Source: Acidobacteria bacterium 37-71-11
Lineage (GTDB): Bacteria; Acidobacteriota; Thermoanaerobaculia; Thermoanaerobaculales; Thermoanaerobaculaceae
NCBI GenBank assembly: GCA_002279285.1
Contig: NCBR01000151.1
Location: forward strand, 1-6,001
Length of the DNA: 6,001 bases
Direction: 5' to 3'
Numbering within the stretch: the stretch's first letter is position 1; each line of letters starts with the position of its first letter. Positions 1-6,001 of the stretch are shown here, piece by piece. The notes beneath the pieces are model-generated. The model ran no database searches. It worked only from the letters and a program-made list of their open reading frames with translations, and was not told the origin of the DNA. The position numbers were made by a program, and so were the translations under genes.

Positions 1-1
1 G

Positions 2-1138
2 GGCACGCTGTTCGAGCACGGCGTCAGGGCCGTGGATCGCGCACTCACCGCCGGCGCCCACGGCCTGCCGCTCATCGGGAGCTGCGACTGGAACGACGGC
101 TACAACCGCGTCGGCCCAGAGGGTCGCGGGGAGAGCGTCTGGGTCGGCTGGTTCCTCCACGCCGTCTTGGGAGCGCTCGCCCCCTTGTGCGGGGAGCGGG
201 GTGACGCGCCCAGGGCGGCGCGCTACCGCGCCGAACGCGAGCGCCTGGGAACCATGCTGGAGCAAGCTTGGGACGGCGAGTGGTACCGGCGCGCGTACTT
301 CGACGACGGCACGCCGCTGGGTTCGTCGCAGAACGACGAGGGAAAGATCGACTCGATCGCCCAGACCTGGGCTGTTCTTTCCGGCGCCGCGCCGAGAAAG
401 CGCTCCGAGCGCGCGATGAGTGCCGTGCGCACCCACCTGGTCCGGCGCGGTTCGGGCGTCATCCTGCTTCTGTCGCCGCCGTTCGATCACACGGTTCTCG
501 ACCCGGGGTACATCAAGGGCTACATCCCGGGGATCCGCGAAAATGGAGGGCAGTACACGCACGCGGCGGCGTGGGTCGTCCTCGCGCTCGCGCGTCTCGG
601 CAGCGGCGACGAGGCGGTGGAACTCTTCCACATGCTCAACCCCATCAACCACTCGCGGACGGCGAGCGAGGTCGAGAAGTACATGACCGAGCCCTATGCG
701 GTCGCGGGAGACGTCTACGACCACCCGGCGCACCGGGGGCGTGGCGGCTGGACCTGGTACACGGGTTCGGCCGGCTGGATGTACCGGGTCGGATTGGAGG
801 GGATCCTCGGGCTCCAGCGCCGCGGCGCATGCTTCACGGTAGACCCGTGCATCCCATCCTCGTGGCCGACCTACTCGATCGAATGGCGCTTCGGGACGAC
901 ACCCTACACGATCGTCGTGGAGAACCCGGAGCGGCGCTGCCGGGGCGTGGCGAGCGCCGAGCTCGACGGATCGCCCGCCGATCCTGCGGCGATCCCGCTC
1001 TCCGACGACGGGCGTCCGCATCGGGTGCGGGTCGTGCTCGGCGCGGGCCGCGACGTGCCCTCGGGTTCCCCGCGGACCCCAGCCGACCAGGCGGGCGCCC
1101 ATCCATCCCGCGCACCAGAACCATCGGCACACGGCTGA
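2..1138 (+). CDS. C-terminal part of a GH94 glycoside phosphorylase / cyclic beta-1,2-glucan synthase-like protein (5' end outside window)
   Basis: The reading frame is open from base 2 to the TGA at 1136-1138, giving 378 residues, and the gene clearly continues upstream. The opening residues (GTLFEHGVRAVDRAL) already match the interior of a GH94 domain, so the in-frame GTG at 32 is not a real start. GH94 marks seen: the DWNDG motif at bases 86-100, which carries the family's general-acid Asp; a GYIPGIRENGGQYTH stretch whose His is at 560-562; and a WYTGSAGW stretch whose Thr-Gly (from base 761) matches the family's phosphate-binding pair. The end (LQRRGACFTVDPCIPSSWP, then a short beta-rich domain with VENP and ELDG) is typical of the tail of NdvB-type cyclic beta-1,2-glucan synthases. 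In those proteins GH94 trims and sets glucan chain length by phosphorolysis, releasing glucose-1-phosphate. The last 25 or so residues are a Pro/Ser/Ala-rich tail. A stand-alone GH94 phosphorylase cannot be excluded, because the N-terminal synthase region is not visible. Confidence 0.88.
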   Translation, partial: GTLFEHGVRAVDRALTAGAHGLPLIGSCDWNDGYNRVGPEGRGESVWVGWFLHAVLGALAPLCGERGDAPRAARYRAERERLGTMLEQAWDGEWYRRAYFDDGTPLGSSQNDEGKIDSIAQTWAVLSGAAPRKRSERAMSAVRTHLVRRGSGVILLLSPPFDHTVLDPGYIKGYIPGIRENGGQYTHAAAWVVLALARLGSGDEAVELFHMLNPINHSRTASEVEKYMTEPYAVAGDVYDHPAHRGRGGWTWYTGSAGWMYRVGLEGILGLQRRGACFTVDPCIPSSWPTYSIEWRFGTTPYTIVVENPERRCRGVASAELDGSPADPAAIPLSDDGRPHRVRVVLGAGRDVPSGSPRTPADQAGAHPSRAPEPSAHG

Positions 1139-1163
1139 ACTCAGTATGAGGTGGGGTTCGTAG

Positions 1164-1170
1164 AAAGGAG
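1164..1170 (+). promoter_or_regulatory. Strong ribosome binding site for the small baeRF-like gene
   Basis: AAAGGAG lies 6 nt upstream of the ATG at 1177. It is a near-consensus Shine-Dalgarno sequence and supports this start. The gap from the preceding stop codon is only 38 bp and I see no convincing promoter in it, so cotranscription with the upstream GH94 gene is possible. Confidence 0.75.
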
Positions 1171-1176
1171 AACTCG

Positions 1177-1581
1177 ATGACAACAAAAGTAGGCCTATGG
1201 ATTGACCACAGGAAGGCGATTGTCGTGACTGTGACCGACAAGGGGGACGAGACGAGGATCGTTATATCGGCAGCCGAAAAACAGCTCCGCAGGTCCGGTG
1301 ATTCGCCCCTCAAGGGTCGTTATGAACGACAGCAAGTGGTGGCAGATGACAGCCAACAGAGAGGCCTTACGGGACATCTCAACTCCTACTACGACGCGGT
1401 CATTGCGTCCATTGGTGATGCGGAGTCCATTCTGATTTTCGGGCCTGGTGAGGCCAAGGGCGAACTCAATAAGCGCCTTGGACATAAGAACCTGACCGAC
1501 CGCATCGCCGTGCTTGAAACAGTCGACAAGATGACGGACCGCCAGATTGCGACGAAGGTCCGCCAGCACTTTAAGGGGTAG
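1177..1581 (+). CDS. Small eRF1-domain-3-like (baeRF / 'translational machinery protein'-like) protein
   Basis: This encodes 134 residues with a strong ribosome binding site. The protein starts with a beta strand plus WIDHRKA (about residues 8-14). It has a variable, charged middle (about 25-60) and then a helix leading to ILIFGPGEAKGELNKRL (about residues 86-102). It ends with RIAVLETVDKMTDRQIATKVRQHF. This pattern (VWIDH start, GPGEAK loop, 'VETxDKMTDxQ' and a final KVRxHF) is one I recognise from short bacterial proteins related to domain 3 of eRF1/Pelota, often annotated 'translational machinery protein'. The GGQ peptidyl-hydrolysis motif of true release factors is absent, so it cannot act as a complete release factor. 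A ribosome- or RNA-associated or stress role is inference. No signal peptide or membrane segment is visible, so it should be cytosolic. Hand-counted GC over 1201-1560 is about 56%, well below the GH94 gene before it. The family assignment is by remembered pattern only. Confidence 0.68.
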   Translation: MTTKVGLWIDHRKAIVVTVTDKGDETRIVISAAEKQLRRSGDSPLKGRYERQQVVADDSQQRGLTGHLNSYYDAVIASIGDAESILIFGPGEAKGELNKRLGHKNLTDRIAVLETVDKMTDRQIATKVRQHFKG

Positions 1582-1590
1582 TTTCTACCC
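1576..1590 (+). repeat. Perfect 6-bp inverted repeat (short hairpin) at the stop codon of the small gene
   Basis: GGGTAG (1576-1581) and CTACCC (1585-1590) are exact reverse complements separated by TTT, and the left arm contains the TAG stop. No T-run follows, so it does not look like a standard intrinsic terminator. It could stabilise the mRNA 3' end or act as a weak attenuator, or be chance. Confidence 0.45.
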
Positions 1591-1603
1591 ACGTGGCCGG
1601 CCT

Positions 1604-1638
1604 GTTCCCGGGTAGTAAGCACTCTTCCCACTGGGAAC
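1604..1638 (+). repeat. Nested inverted repeats in the intergenic gap
   Basis: GTTCCC (1604-1609) pairs with GGGAAC (1633-1638). Inside the same span, TTCCCA (1625-1630) and TGGGAA (1632-1637) form a compact near-perfect palindrome around one base. The right arm can therefore pair with either of two left arms. An A-rich stretch (CAAAAAC) rather than a T-run follows, so a + strand terminator is not supported. An operator or mRNA structure upstream of pgm is possible. Confidence 0.4.
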
Positions 1639-1720
1639 ACCAAAAACTACGTTGGAGGCACTGCCAGAGCGGGACGGTATCTCAGGTGGCGTGAAATCGT
1701 CTCGAGTGCCAATCTGGTCG

Positions 1721-1725
1721 AGGAG
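1721..1725 (+). promoter_or_regulatory. Ribosome binding site of pgm
   Basis: AGGAG ends 8 nt before the ATG at 1734. It fixes the start, which also matches the N-terminus expected for this family. Confidence 0.7.
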
Positions 1726-1733
1726 ATACGGCT

Positions 1734-3428
1734 ATGAACGTGAGTCCGCTTGCGGGAAAGTCTGCAACGCCGGCCATGCTCGTCAACGTGCCCAAGCTCA
1801 TCACCGCCTACTACACGGAGCGTCCTGATCCTTCCGTACCGGCGCAACGGGTCATGTTCGGCACCTCGGGGCATCGCGGTTCAGCATTCGACAAGTCCTT
1901 CAACGAATCGCACATTCTCGCCATCACTCAGGCCATTTGTATGTACCGCAGGCAGCAAAAGATCGATGGCCCGCTGTTTCTTGGCATGGACACCCACGCG
2001 CTCTCGGTTCCGGCTCTTGCCACCGCGCTGGAGGTGCTGGCGGCCAATGGGGTTGACGTCATGCTCGCACAGGGAGACGAATACACCCCGACCCCTGTCG
2101 TCTCGCATGCGATTCTCACCTACAACCACGGGCGCGCGACCGGGTTGGCCGACGGCGTCGTGATCACGCCGTCGCACAACCCCCCCCATGACGGCGGCTT
2201 CAAGTACAACCCACCAAACGGCGGGCCCGCGGAGCACGCCGTCACCGCCTGGATCGAGGCGAAGGCAAACGAGCTTCTCGGGGATCATCTTGTGGGTGTC
2301 AAGAGGATTCCACTCGAGAACGCTCTTCGCGCCCCGACGACGCACCGGCACGACTACCTCGATGCGTACGTCGCCGACCTCGGCAATGTGATCGACATGG
2401 ACGCCATTCGCGACGCGAAGATCGGCATGGGCGTCGATCCGCTCGGCGGCGCCGGGGTCCACTACTGGGGACCGATCGCCGAGCGCTACGGCCTGAACCT
2501 CACCGTCGTCAACGAGGCCGTCGATCCGACATTCCGGTTCATGACGGTCGACTGGGACGGCCAGATCCGCATGGACCCCTCATCGCCCTATGCGATGCAA
2601 AGCTTGATCGATCTGAAGGATCGCTTCGAGATCGCCTTCGCGTGCGACACCGACCACGACCGACACGGAATCGTCACTCGCAGCGCAGGACTGCTGCCGC
2701 CCAACCACTACCTGGCGGTCGCCATCTTCTATCTCTTTCAGCACCGACCGAAGTGGAGTACGAAAGCGGCGGTCGGCAAGACCGTGGTGAGTAGCGGGAT
2801 AATCGACCGCGTCGCCGCGAAGCTGGGGCGCACGCTGTACGAGACGCCGGTCGGTTTCAAGTGGTTCGTTGACGGGCTGCTCGACGGCTCGCTTGGCTTC
2901 GGCGGTGAGGAGAGCGCGGGCGCGTCGTTCCTCCGTCGGGATGGCAGCGTCTGGACGACGGACAAGGACGGCATCGTCCCGGCTCTGCTCGCGGCGGAGA
3001 TCACGGCGCGGATGGACCGGGATCCGGGCGAACTCTACCAAGAACTCACGCGCGAGTTCGGCGACCCTGCCTATGACCGGGTCGAGGCGCCAGCCACCGC
3101 GGAACAGAGAGCCGCACTGGCAAGACTGTCCCCGGAGCAGGTCAAGATCAAAGAGCTGGCCGGCGAGAAGATCCAGGCCATCCTCAGCAACGCGCCGGGC
3201 AACGGCGCCGCCATCGGCGGGCTGAAGGTGGTGGCCGAGAGCGGATGGTTCGCGGCGCGCCCGTCGGGGACGGAAGACATCTACAAGATCTACGCGGAGA
3301 GCTTCCGCGGGGCGGGTCATCTGCGCCGCATCCTGGAAGAAGCGCAAACAATCGTCAACGATGCTCTGGCTGCGGCGCCTCGGCAGTCAGGACGTACGCG
3401 CAAGGCGGACTCGGGACTGTCGCGATGA
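1734..3428 (+). CDS. pgm: Phosphoglucomutase, alpha-D-glucose phosphate-specific
   Basis: This cytosolic enzyme interconverts glucose-1-phosphate and glucose-6-phosphate through a phosphoserine intermediate. It has 564 residues and the four-domain alpha-D-phosphohexomutase layout. The N-terminal FGTSGHRG is at residues 42-49. The active-site loop TPSHNPP carries the phosphorylated serine at Ser147. The metal loop DTDHDRHG supplies Asp305, Asp307 and Asp309. The sugar-specificity loop GEESAG is at 391-396, and the phosphate-binding loop RPSGTE starts at Arg509. Positions and motifs fit the E. coli Pgm type (about 546 residues), and the N-terminus (LVNVPKLITAYY before FGTSGHRG) supports the ATG at 1734. 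The C-terminus carries an extra tail of roughly 20 residues rich in Arg, Ala and Ser. The stop overlaps the ackA start by ATGA. All catalytic residues are present, so it should be active. Context suggests it feeds glucose-1-P from glucan or glycogen breakdown into the phosphoketolase route, or runs in reverse to supply glucan synthesis. Confidence 0.96.
   Translation: MNVSPLAGKSATPAMLVNVPKLITAYYTERPDPSVPAQRVMFGTSGHRGSAFDKSFNESHILAITQAICMYRRQQKIDGPLFLGMDTHALSVPALATALEVLAANGVDVMLAQGDEYTPTPVVSHAILTYNHGRATGLADGVVITPSHNPPHDGGFKYNPPNGGPAEHAVTAWIEAKANELLGDHLVGVKRIPLENALRAPTTHRHDYLDAYVADLGNVIDMDAIRDAKIGMGVDPLGGAGVHYWGPIAERYGLNLTVVNEAVDPTFRFMTVDWDGQIRMDPSSPYAMQSLIDLKDRFEIAFACDTDHDRHGIVTRSAGLLPPNHYLAVAIFYLFQHRPKWSTKAAVGKTVVSSGIIDRVAAKLGRTLYETPVGFKWFVDGLLDGSLGFGGEESAGASFLRRDGSVWTTDKDGIVPALLAAEITARMDRDPGELYQELTREFGDPAYDRVEAPATAEQRAALARLSPEQVKIKELAGEKIQAILSNAPGNGAAIGGLKVVAESGWFAARPSGTEDIYKIYAESFRGAGHLRRILEEAQTIVNDALAAAPRQSGRTRKADSGLSR
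3425..3428 (+). other. ATGA start/stop overlap, pgm to ackA
   Basis: The ackA ATG (3425-3427) overlaps the pgm TGA (3426-3428). There is no strong Shine-Dalgarno sequence before it, only a weak GGGA at 3413-3416. Reinitiation by ribosomes finishing pgm is therefore the likely way ackA is translated. Confidence 0.8.
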
Positions 3429-4639
3429 AGCGATCTGACCCACGCCTCCTGACGATCAATGGCGGTTCGTCGAGCATCAAGCTCGCCGTGTTCGAGGCCG
3501 GCGATTCGCTCCGGCGGATCCTTGGGGGTGGGATCGAGCGGATTGGACGACCGGAGGCCGTCTTGCGGGTGAAGGGCGTCAGCCAGGAGGACACCTTTTC
3601 GCGGCCGGTAACGGCGCCGGATCACACGGCGGCGGTGAATGTGCTGATGGATTGGATCGAGGAACGCAGCGGGCGTGACGCGTTGACCGCGGTGGGGCAC
3701 CGCGTGGTGCATGGCGGACCGAAGTACAGCGCACCTGCGCTGATCACCAAGGACATGATCGACGAGTTGCGTCAACTCATGCCGTTCGATCCCGACCACC
3801 TGCCCGAGGAGATTCTGCTGACCGCGGCGTTTCATCGCCGGTTTCCGAACCTGCCCCAGGTGGCGTGTTTCGACACCGCGTTTCACCACGGCCTGCCGCG
3901 CGTGGCCCGGTTGTTGCCGATCCCGCGGCGCTACGAAGCCCAGGGCGTGCGGCGGTACGGGTTTCACGGGTTGTCGTATGCGTATCTGATGGAAGAACTT
4001 GGCCGTGTGGCCGGGACGGAAGCGGCGCAGGGCCGGGTCGTCCTCGCCCACCTCGGCAGCGGCGCGAGCCTGGCGGCGGTGCATCGTGGGACGAGCATCG
4101 ATACGAGTATGTGCTTCACGCCGGCGGCAGGCGTGCCCATGAGTACCCGCTCAGGCGATCTGGACCCCGGCCTCGTGTTGTATCTGGCGCGCACCGAGAA
4201 GATGAGCCCGAAGCAGTTCAACGAGATGGTGAATTCGCAGTCCGGGCTGCTCGGAATCTCGGAAACAAGCTCCGACATGCGCGAGTTGCTCGACCGTGAG
4301 GCGCACGACGTGCGGGCGGCGGAAGCGGTCGCGCTGTTCTGCTACCAGGTCAAGAAGTGGATCGGCGCGTTCGCGGCGGCGTTGGGGGGGGTCGACACGC
4401 TGGTGTTCGCGGCTGGCATCGGGGAGCAGGCGCCCACGGTCCGCGCCCGGATCTGCGATGGGCTGGGGTTCCTTGGCATCGAGCTCGAGGAGAAGCGAAA
4501 CGCGGCCAATGAAGGGGTGATCTCCACGGCGGAGAGCCGGGTCGCGGTCCGCGTCATCCGCACGGACGAGGAACGCATGATCGCCGAGGCGGTGTGCCGC
4601 GTTCTCGACCTTGGCTGCGAAGGGAGAAACGAACCATGA
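3425..4639 (+). CDS. ackA: Acetate kinase
   Basis: This cytosolic ASKHA-fold enzyme converts acetyl-phosphate and ADP to acetate and ATP, reversibly. It has 404 residues, the usual family length. Signature 1 is present at the N-terminus (LLTINGGSSSIK, Asn12 to Lys19). Signature 2 is present mid-protein (AHLGSGASLAAVHRG). Residues equivalent to those catalytic in the Methanosarcina enzyme are visible: Arg93 in GHRVVHGG, Asp150 in DTAFHH, His181 in YGFHGLSY, Arg242 in MSTRSGDLDP, and Glu382/Glu383 near the end in RTDEER. The frame is open 60 codons further upstream, but that extension lies inside pgm and looks like random high-GC translation. The family signature begins right after the ATG at 3425, so that start is chosen. 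The gene overlaps pgm and xfp by four bases each. It should use the acetyl-phosphate made by the downstream phosphoketolase, which would yield ATP. No phosphotransacetylase gene is visible here. Confidence 0.96.
   Translation: MKRSDPRLLTINGGSSSIKLAVFEAGDSLRRILGGGIERIGRPEAVLRVKGVSQEDTFSRPVTAPDHTAAVNVLMDWIEERSGRDALTAVGHRVVHGGPKYSAPALITKDMIDELRQLMPFDPDHLPEEILLTAAFHRRFPNLPQVACFDTAFHHGLPRVARLLPIPRRYEAQGVRRYGFHGLSYAYLMEELGRVAGTEAAQGRVVLAHLGSGASLAAVHRGTSIDTSMCFTPAAGVPMSTRSGDLDPGLVLYLARTEKMSPKQFNEMVNSQSGLLGISETSSDMRELLDREAHDVRAAEAVALFCYQVKKWIGAFAAALGGVDTLVFAAGIGEQAPTVRARICDGLGFLGIELEEKRNAANEGVISTAESRVAVRVIRTDEERMIAEAVCRVLDLGCEGRNEP
4621..4626 (+). promoter_or_regulatory. Ribosome binding site of xfp, inside the end of ackA
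   Basis: AGGGAG lies 9 nt before the ATG at 4636 and within the last codons of ackA. It is better than the site before ackA, so xfp may combine coupled and independent initiation. Confidence 0.6.
4636..4639 (+). other. ATGA start/stop overlap, ackA to xfp
   Basis: The xfp ATG (4636-4638) overlaps the ackA TGA (4637-4639). This is the second junction of this kind in the operon and points to coordinated production of the two enzymes that share acetyl-phosphate. Confidence 0.82.
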
Positions 4640-6001
4640 CGAAACGACCTCTACCCCCGGACCTGCTCCACAAGATCGACGCCTACTGGCGCGCCGCCAA
4701 CTACATCTCGGTCGGTCAGATCTATCTCTACGACAACCCCCTTCTGAAGCGACCGCTCGCGCTCGCGGATGTCAAGCACATGCTGCTGGGGCACTGGGGC
4801 ACGACCCCCGGGCAGAACTTCATCTACGCGCACCTGAACCGGGTGATCAAGAAGTACGACCTCGACATGATCTACGTCTCCGGGCCGGGGCACGGCGGCC
4901 CGGCCGTCGTCGGCAACACCTACCTCGAGGGCACGTACAGCGAGGTCTACCCCGACATCAGCCAGGATGAAGCGGGCCTCCAGAAGCTGTTCCGGCAGTT
5001 TTCGTTTCCCGGAGGGATCCCCAGCCACGCATCGCCGGAGTGCCCGGGCTCGATCCACGAGGGGGGCGAGCTGGGTTACTCGCTCAGCCATTCGTTCGGG
5101 GCGGTGTTCGACAACCCCGATCTGATCGTCGCCTGCGTCGTCGGCGATGGCGAGGCGGAAACCGGACCGCTGGCCACGTCGTGGCATTCCAACAAGTTCC
5201 TCGATCCGGCGACCGACGGCGCGGTGCTGCCGATCCTGCACCTCAACGGCTACAAGATCTCCAACCCGACCGTCCTCGCGCGCATCACGCATGAGGAATT
5301 GGAACAGCTGCTCCGCGGCTACGGGTGGACGCCCCACTTCGTCGAGGGCCATGAGCCCGAGCCGATGCATGAGGCCATGGCTGCGGCGCTCGACACCGCC
5401 GTGGAGCAGATCCGGCAAAGCCAGCACAACGCCCGCGCCGGCGGCGACCTCACGCGGCCGCGCTGGCCGATGATCGTGCTCAACTCGCCGAAAGGCTGGA
5501 CGGGGCCTAAGGTGGTCGATGGCCTGCAGATCGAAGGCACGTTCCGGGCGCACCAGGTGCCGCTGTCCGACCCGGCCACGCATCCCGAACACCTCAAGCT
5601 GTTGGAAGAGTGGCTGAGGAGCTACCGGCCGGAGGAGCTTTTCGATGAGGAGGGGCGCCTGAAGCCGGAACTGGCCGACCTCGCGCCCAAGGGCGAACGG
5701 CGCATGGGCGCGAACCCTCACGCCAACGGCGGAATCCTGCTCCGCGACCTGCGGCTGCCGGATTTCCGCGAGTACGCGGCCGACGTGCCAACGCCCGGAG
5801 CGCCCGGCATCGGTGACACGCATGTGCTCGGGCCTTTCCTGCGCGACGTGGAGAAGCTCAACAGTGAGCAGCGGACGTTTCGGGTGTTCGGTCCCGACGA
5901 GACGCTCTCCAACGGCCTCGAAGCCCTCTTCGAAGCGACGAAACGCCAATGGGACGCCGCCACCGTGCCGAACGACGAATGGCTCGCGCCCGCCGGGCGC
6001 G
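4636..6001 (+). CDS. xfp: Xylulose-5-phosphate/fructose-6-phosphate phosphoketolase, N-terminal part (3' end outside window)
   Basis: This thiamine-diphosphate enzyme cleaves xylulose-5-P (and, in dual-specificity members, fructose-6-P) with phosphate. The products are acetyl-phosphate plus glyceraldehyde-3-P or erythrose-4-P. The frame stays open from the ATG to the window edge, giving 455 residues of an expected 790 or so. Both family signatures are present: EGGELGY at residues 142-148, and the ThDP/Mg motif running from Gly155 (GAVFDNPDL) to GDGE at 170-173, with the partner Asn at 204 (LHLNGYK). Conserved active-site histidines are visible as His53 (LGHWGTTPG), His66, His86 (GPGHGGP), His131 (IPSHASPE) and His141. 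Spacing to the Bifidobacterium enzyme is constant, about 11 residues shorter at the N-terminus. The later SPKGWTGP and NPHANGG motifs are also typical. Whether it is Xfp or Xpk in specificity cannot be read from this part. It is the last visible gene of the pgm-ackA-xfp operon. Confidence 0.96.
   Translation, partial: MTKRPLPPDLLHKIDAYWRAANYISVGQIYLYDNPLLKRPLALADVKHMLLGHWGTTPGQNFIYAHLNRVIKKYDLDMIYVSGPGHGGPAVVGNTYLEGTYSEVYPDISQDEAGLQKLFRQFSFPGGIPSHASPECPGSIHEGGELGYSLSHSFGAVFDNPDLIVACVVGDGEAETGPLATSWHSNKFLDPATDGAVLPILHLNGYKISNPTVLARITHEELEQLLRGYGWTPHFVEGHEPEPMHEAMAAALDTAVEQIRQSQHNARAGGDLTRPRWPMIVLNSPKGWTGPKVVDGLQIEGTFRAHQVPLSDPATHPEHLKLLEEWLRSYRPEELFDEEGRLKPELADLAPKGERRMGANPHANGGILLRDLRLPDFREYAADVPTPGAPGIGDTHVLGPFLRDVEKLNSEQRTFRVFGPDETLSNGLEALFEATKRQWDAATVPNDEWLAPAGR

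Larger units (their letters stand above)
1582..1733. other. Intergenic region between the small gene and pgm
   Basis: This 152-bp gap holds the inverted repeats listed separately and the pgm ribosome binding site at its end. I see no coding potential worth calling, no convincing -35/-10 pair and no T-run terminator. It is the only sizeable non-coding stretch in the window, so any promoter of the pgm-ackA-xfp operon would most likely lie here. GC is lower than in the flanking high-GC genes, roughly 55-60% by hand count. Confidence 0.6.

Noticed and set aside
268..1149. 293-codon + strand frame overlapping the GH94 gene
   Set aside because: It is an Arg/Ala/Gly/Pro-rich translation typical of an off-frame high-GC reading. 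The overlapping frame holds clear GH94 motifs.
834..1313. Minus-strand frame of 159 codons spanning the GH94 end and the small gene start
   Set aside because: It crosses two well-supported + genes, is Arg/Pro-rich and has no recognisable domain.
1195..1569. Minus-strand frame of 124 codons opposite the small gene
   Set aside because: It lies wholly within the + gene, which has a strong ribosome binding site and family-like motifs. No domain is recognised in the antisense product.
1652..1680. Possible -35/-10 pair (TTGGAG, 17 bases, CGGTAT) before pgm
   Set aside because: The -10 match is poor and the -35 only partial. In this GC-rich genome such weak matches are expected by chance.
3245..3424. 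Upstream extension of the acetate kinase frame by 60 codons
   Set aside because: It lies inside pgm and has no family similarity. The acetate kinase signature starts right after the ATG at 3425, and the ATGA overlap supports that start.
4651..5949. Long open frame (432 codons) on the minus strand opposite xfp
   Set aside because: It is a shadow of high-GC codon bias in xfp. The protein is low-complexity Arg/Val/Glu-rich with no recognisable domain, while the + frame carries both phosphoketolase signatures.

Overview
The window is high-GC bacterial DNA. Hand-counted lines reach about 70-75% GC in the first gene and the middle of the third. All genes run on the + strand and are tightly packed. 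The gene types (a GH94 domain of the cyclic beta-glucan synthase type, an E. coli-type phosphoglucomutase, acetate kinase and phosphoketolase) suggest an environmental, probably Gram-negative bacterium such as a proteobacterium or an acidobacterium-like lineage. The sequence alone does not fix the taxon.

Layout: (1) 2-1138 is the 3' end of a large GH94-type glycoside phosphorylase or cyclic beta-1,2-glucan synthase gene whose start lies upstream of the window. (2) 1177-1581 is a small 134-residue protein resembling the bacterial eRF1-domain-3-like (baeRF or 'translational machinery protein') group; its GC is clearly lower, about 56%. (3) 1582-1733 is a 152-bp gap with inverted repeats and no convincing promoter or terminator. 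(4) 1734-3428 is alpha-D-glucose phosphate-specific phosphoglucomutase (pgm), with all four signature loops intact. (5) 3425-4639 is acetate kinase (ackA). (6) 4636 to beyond the window end is the N-terminal part of xylulose-5-P/fructose-6-P phosphoketolase (xfp). pgm/ackA and ackA/xfp each overlap by an ATGA, so these three form a translationally coupled operon.

Together the genes outline a carbon route. Phosphorolysis or turnover of glucan (or glycogen) gives glucose-1-P. Pgm converts it to glucose-6-P. After isomerisation to fructose-6-P or xylulose-5-P, phosphoketolase releases acetyl-phosphate. AckA then uses acetyl-phosphate to make ATP and acetate. All the enzymes belong to known families. 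The points of interest are the arrangement, the small compositionally distinct baeRF-like gene between the glucan gene and the phosphoketolase operon, and some sequence-level oddities. I see no CRISPR array, tRNA, rRNA, transposase or clearly undescribed system.
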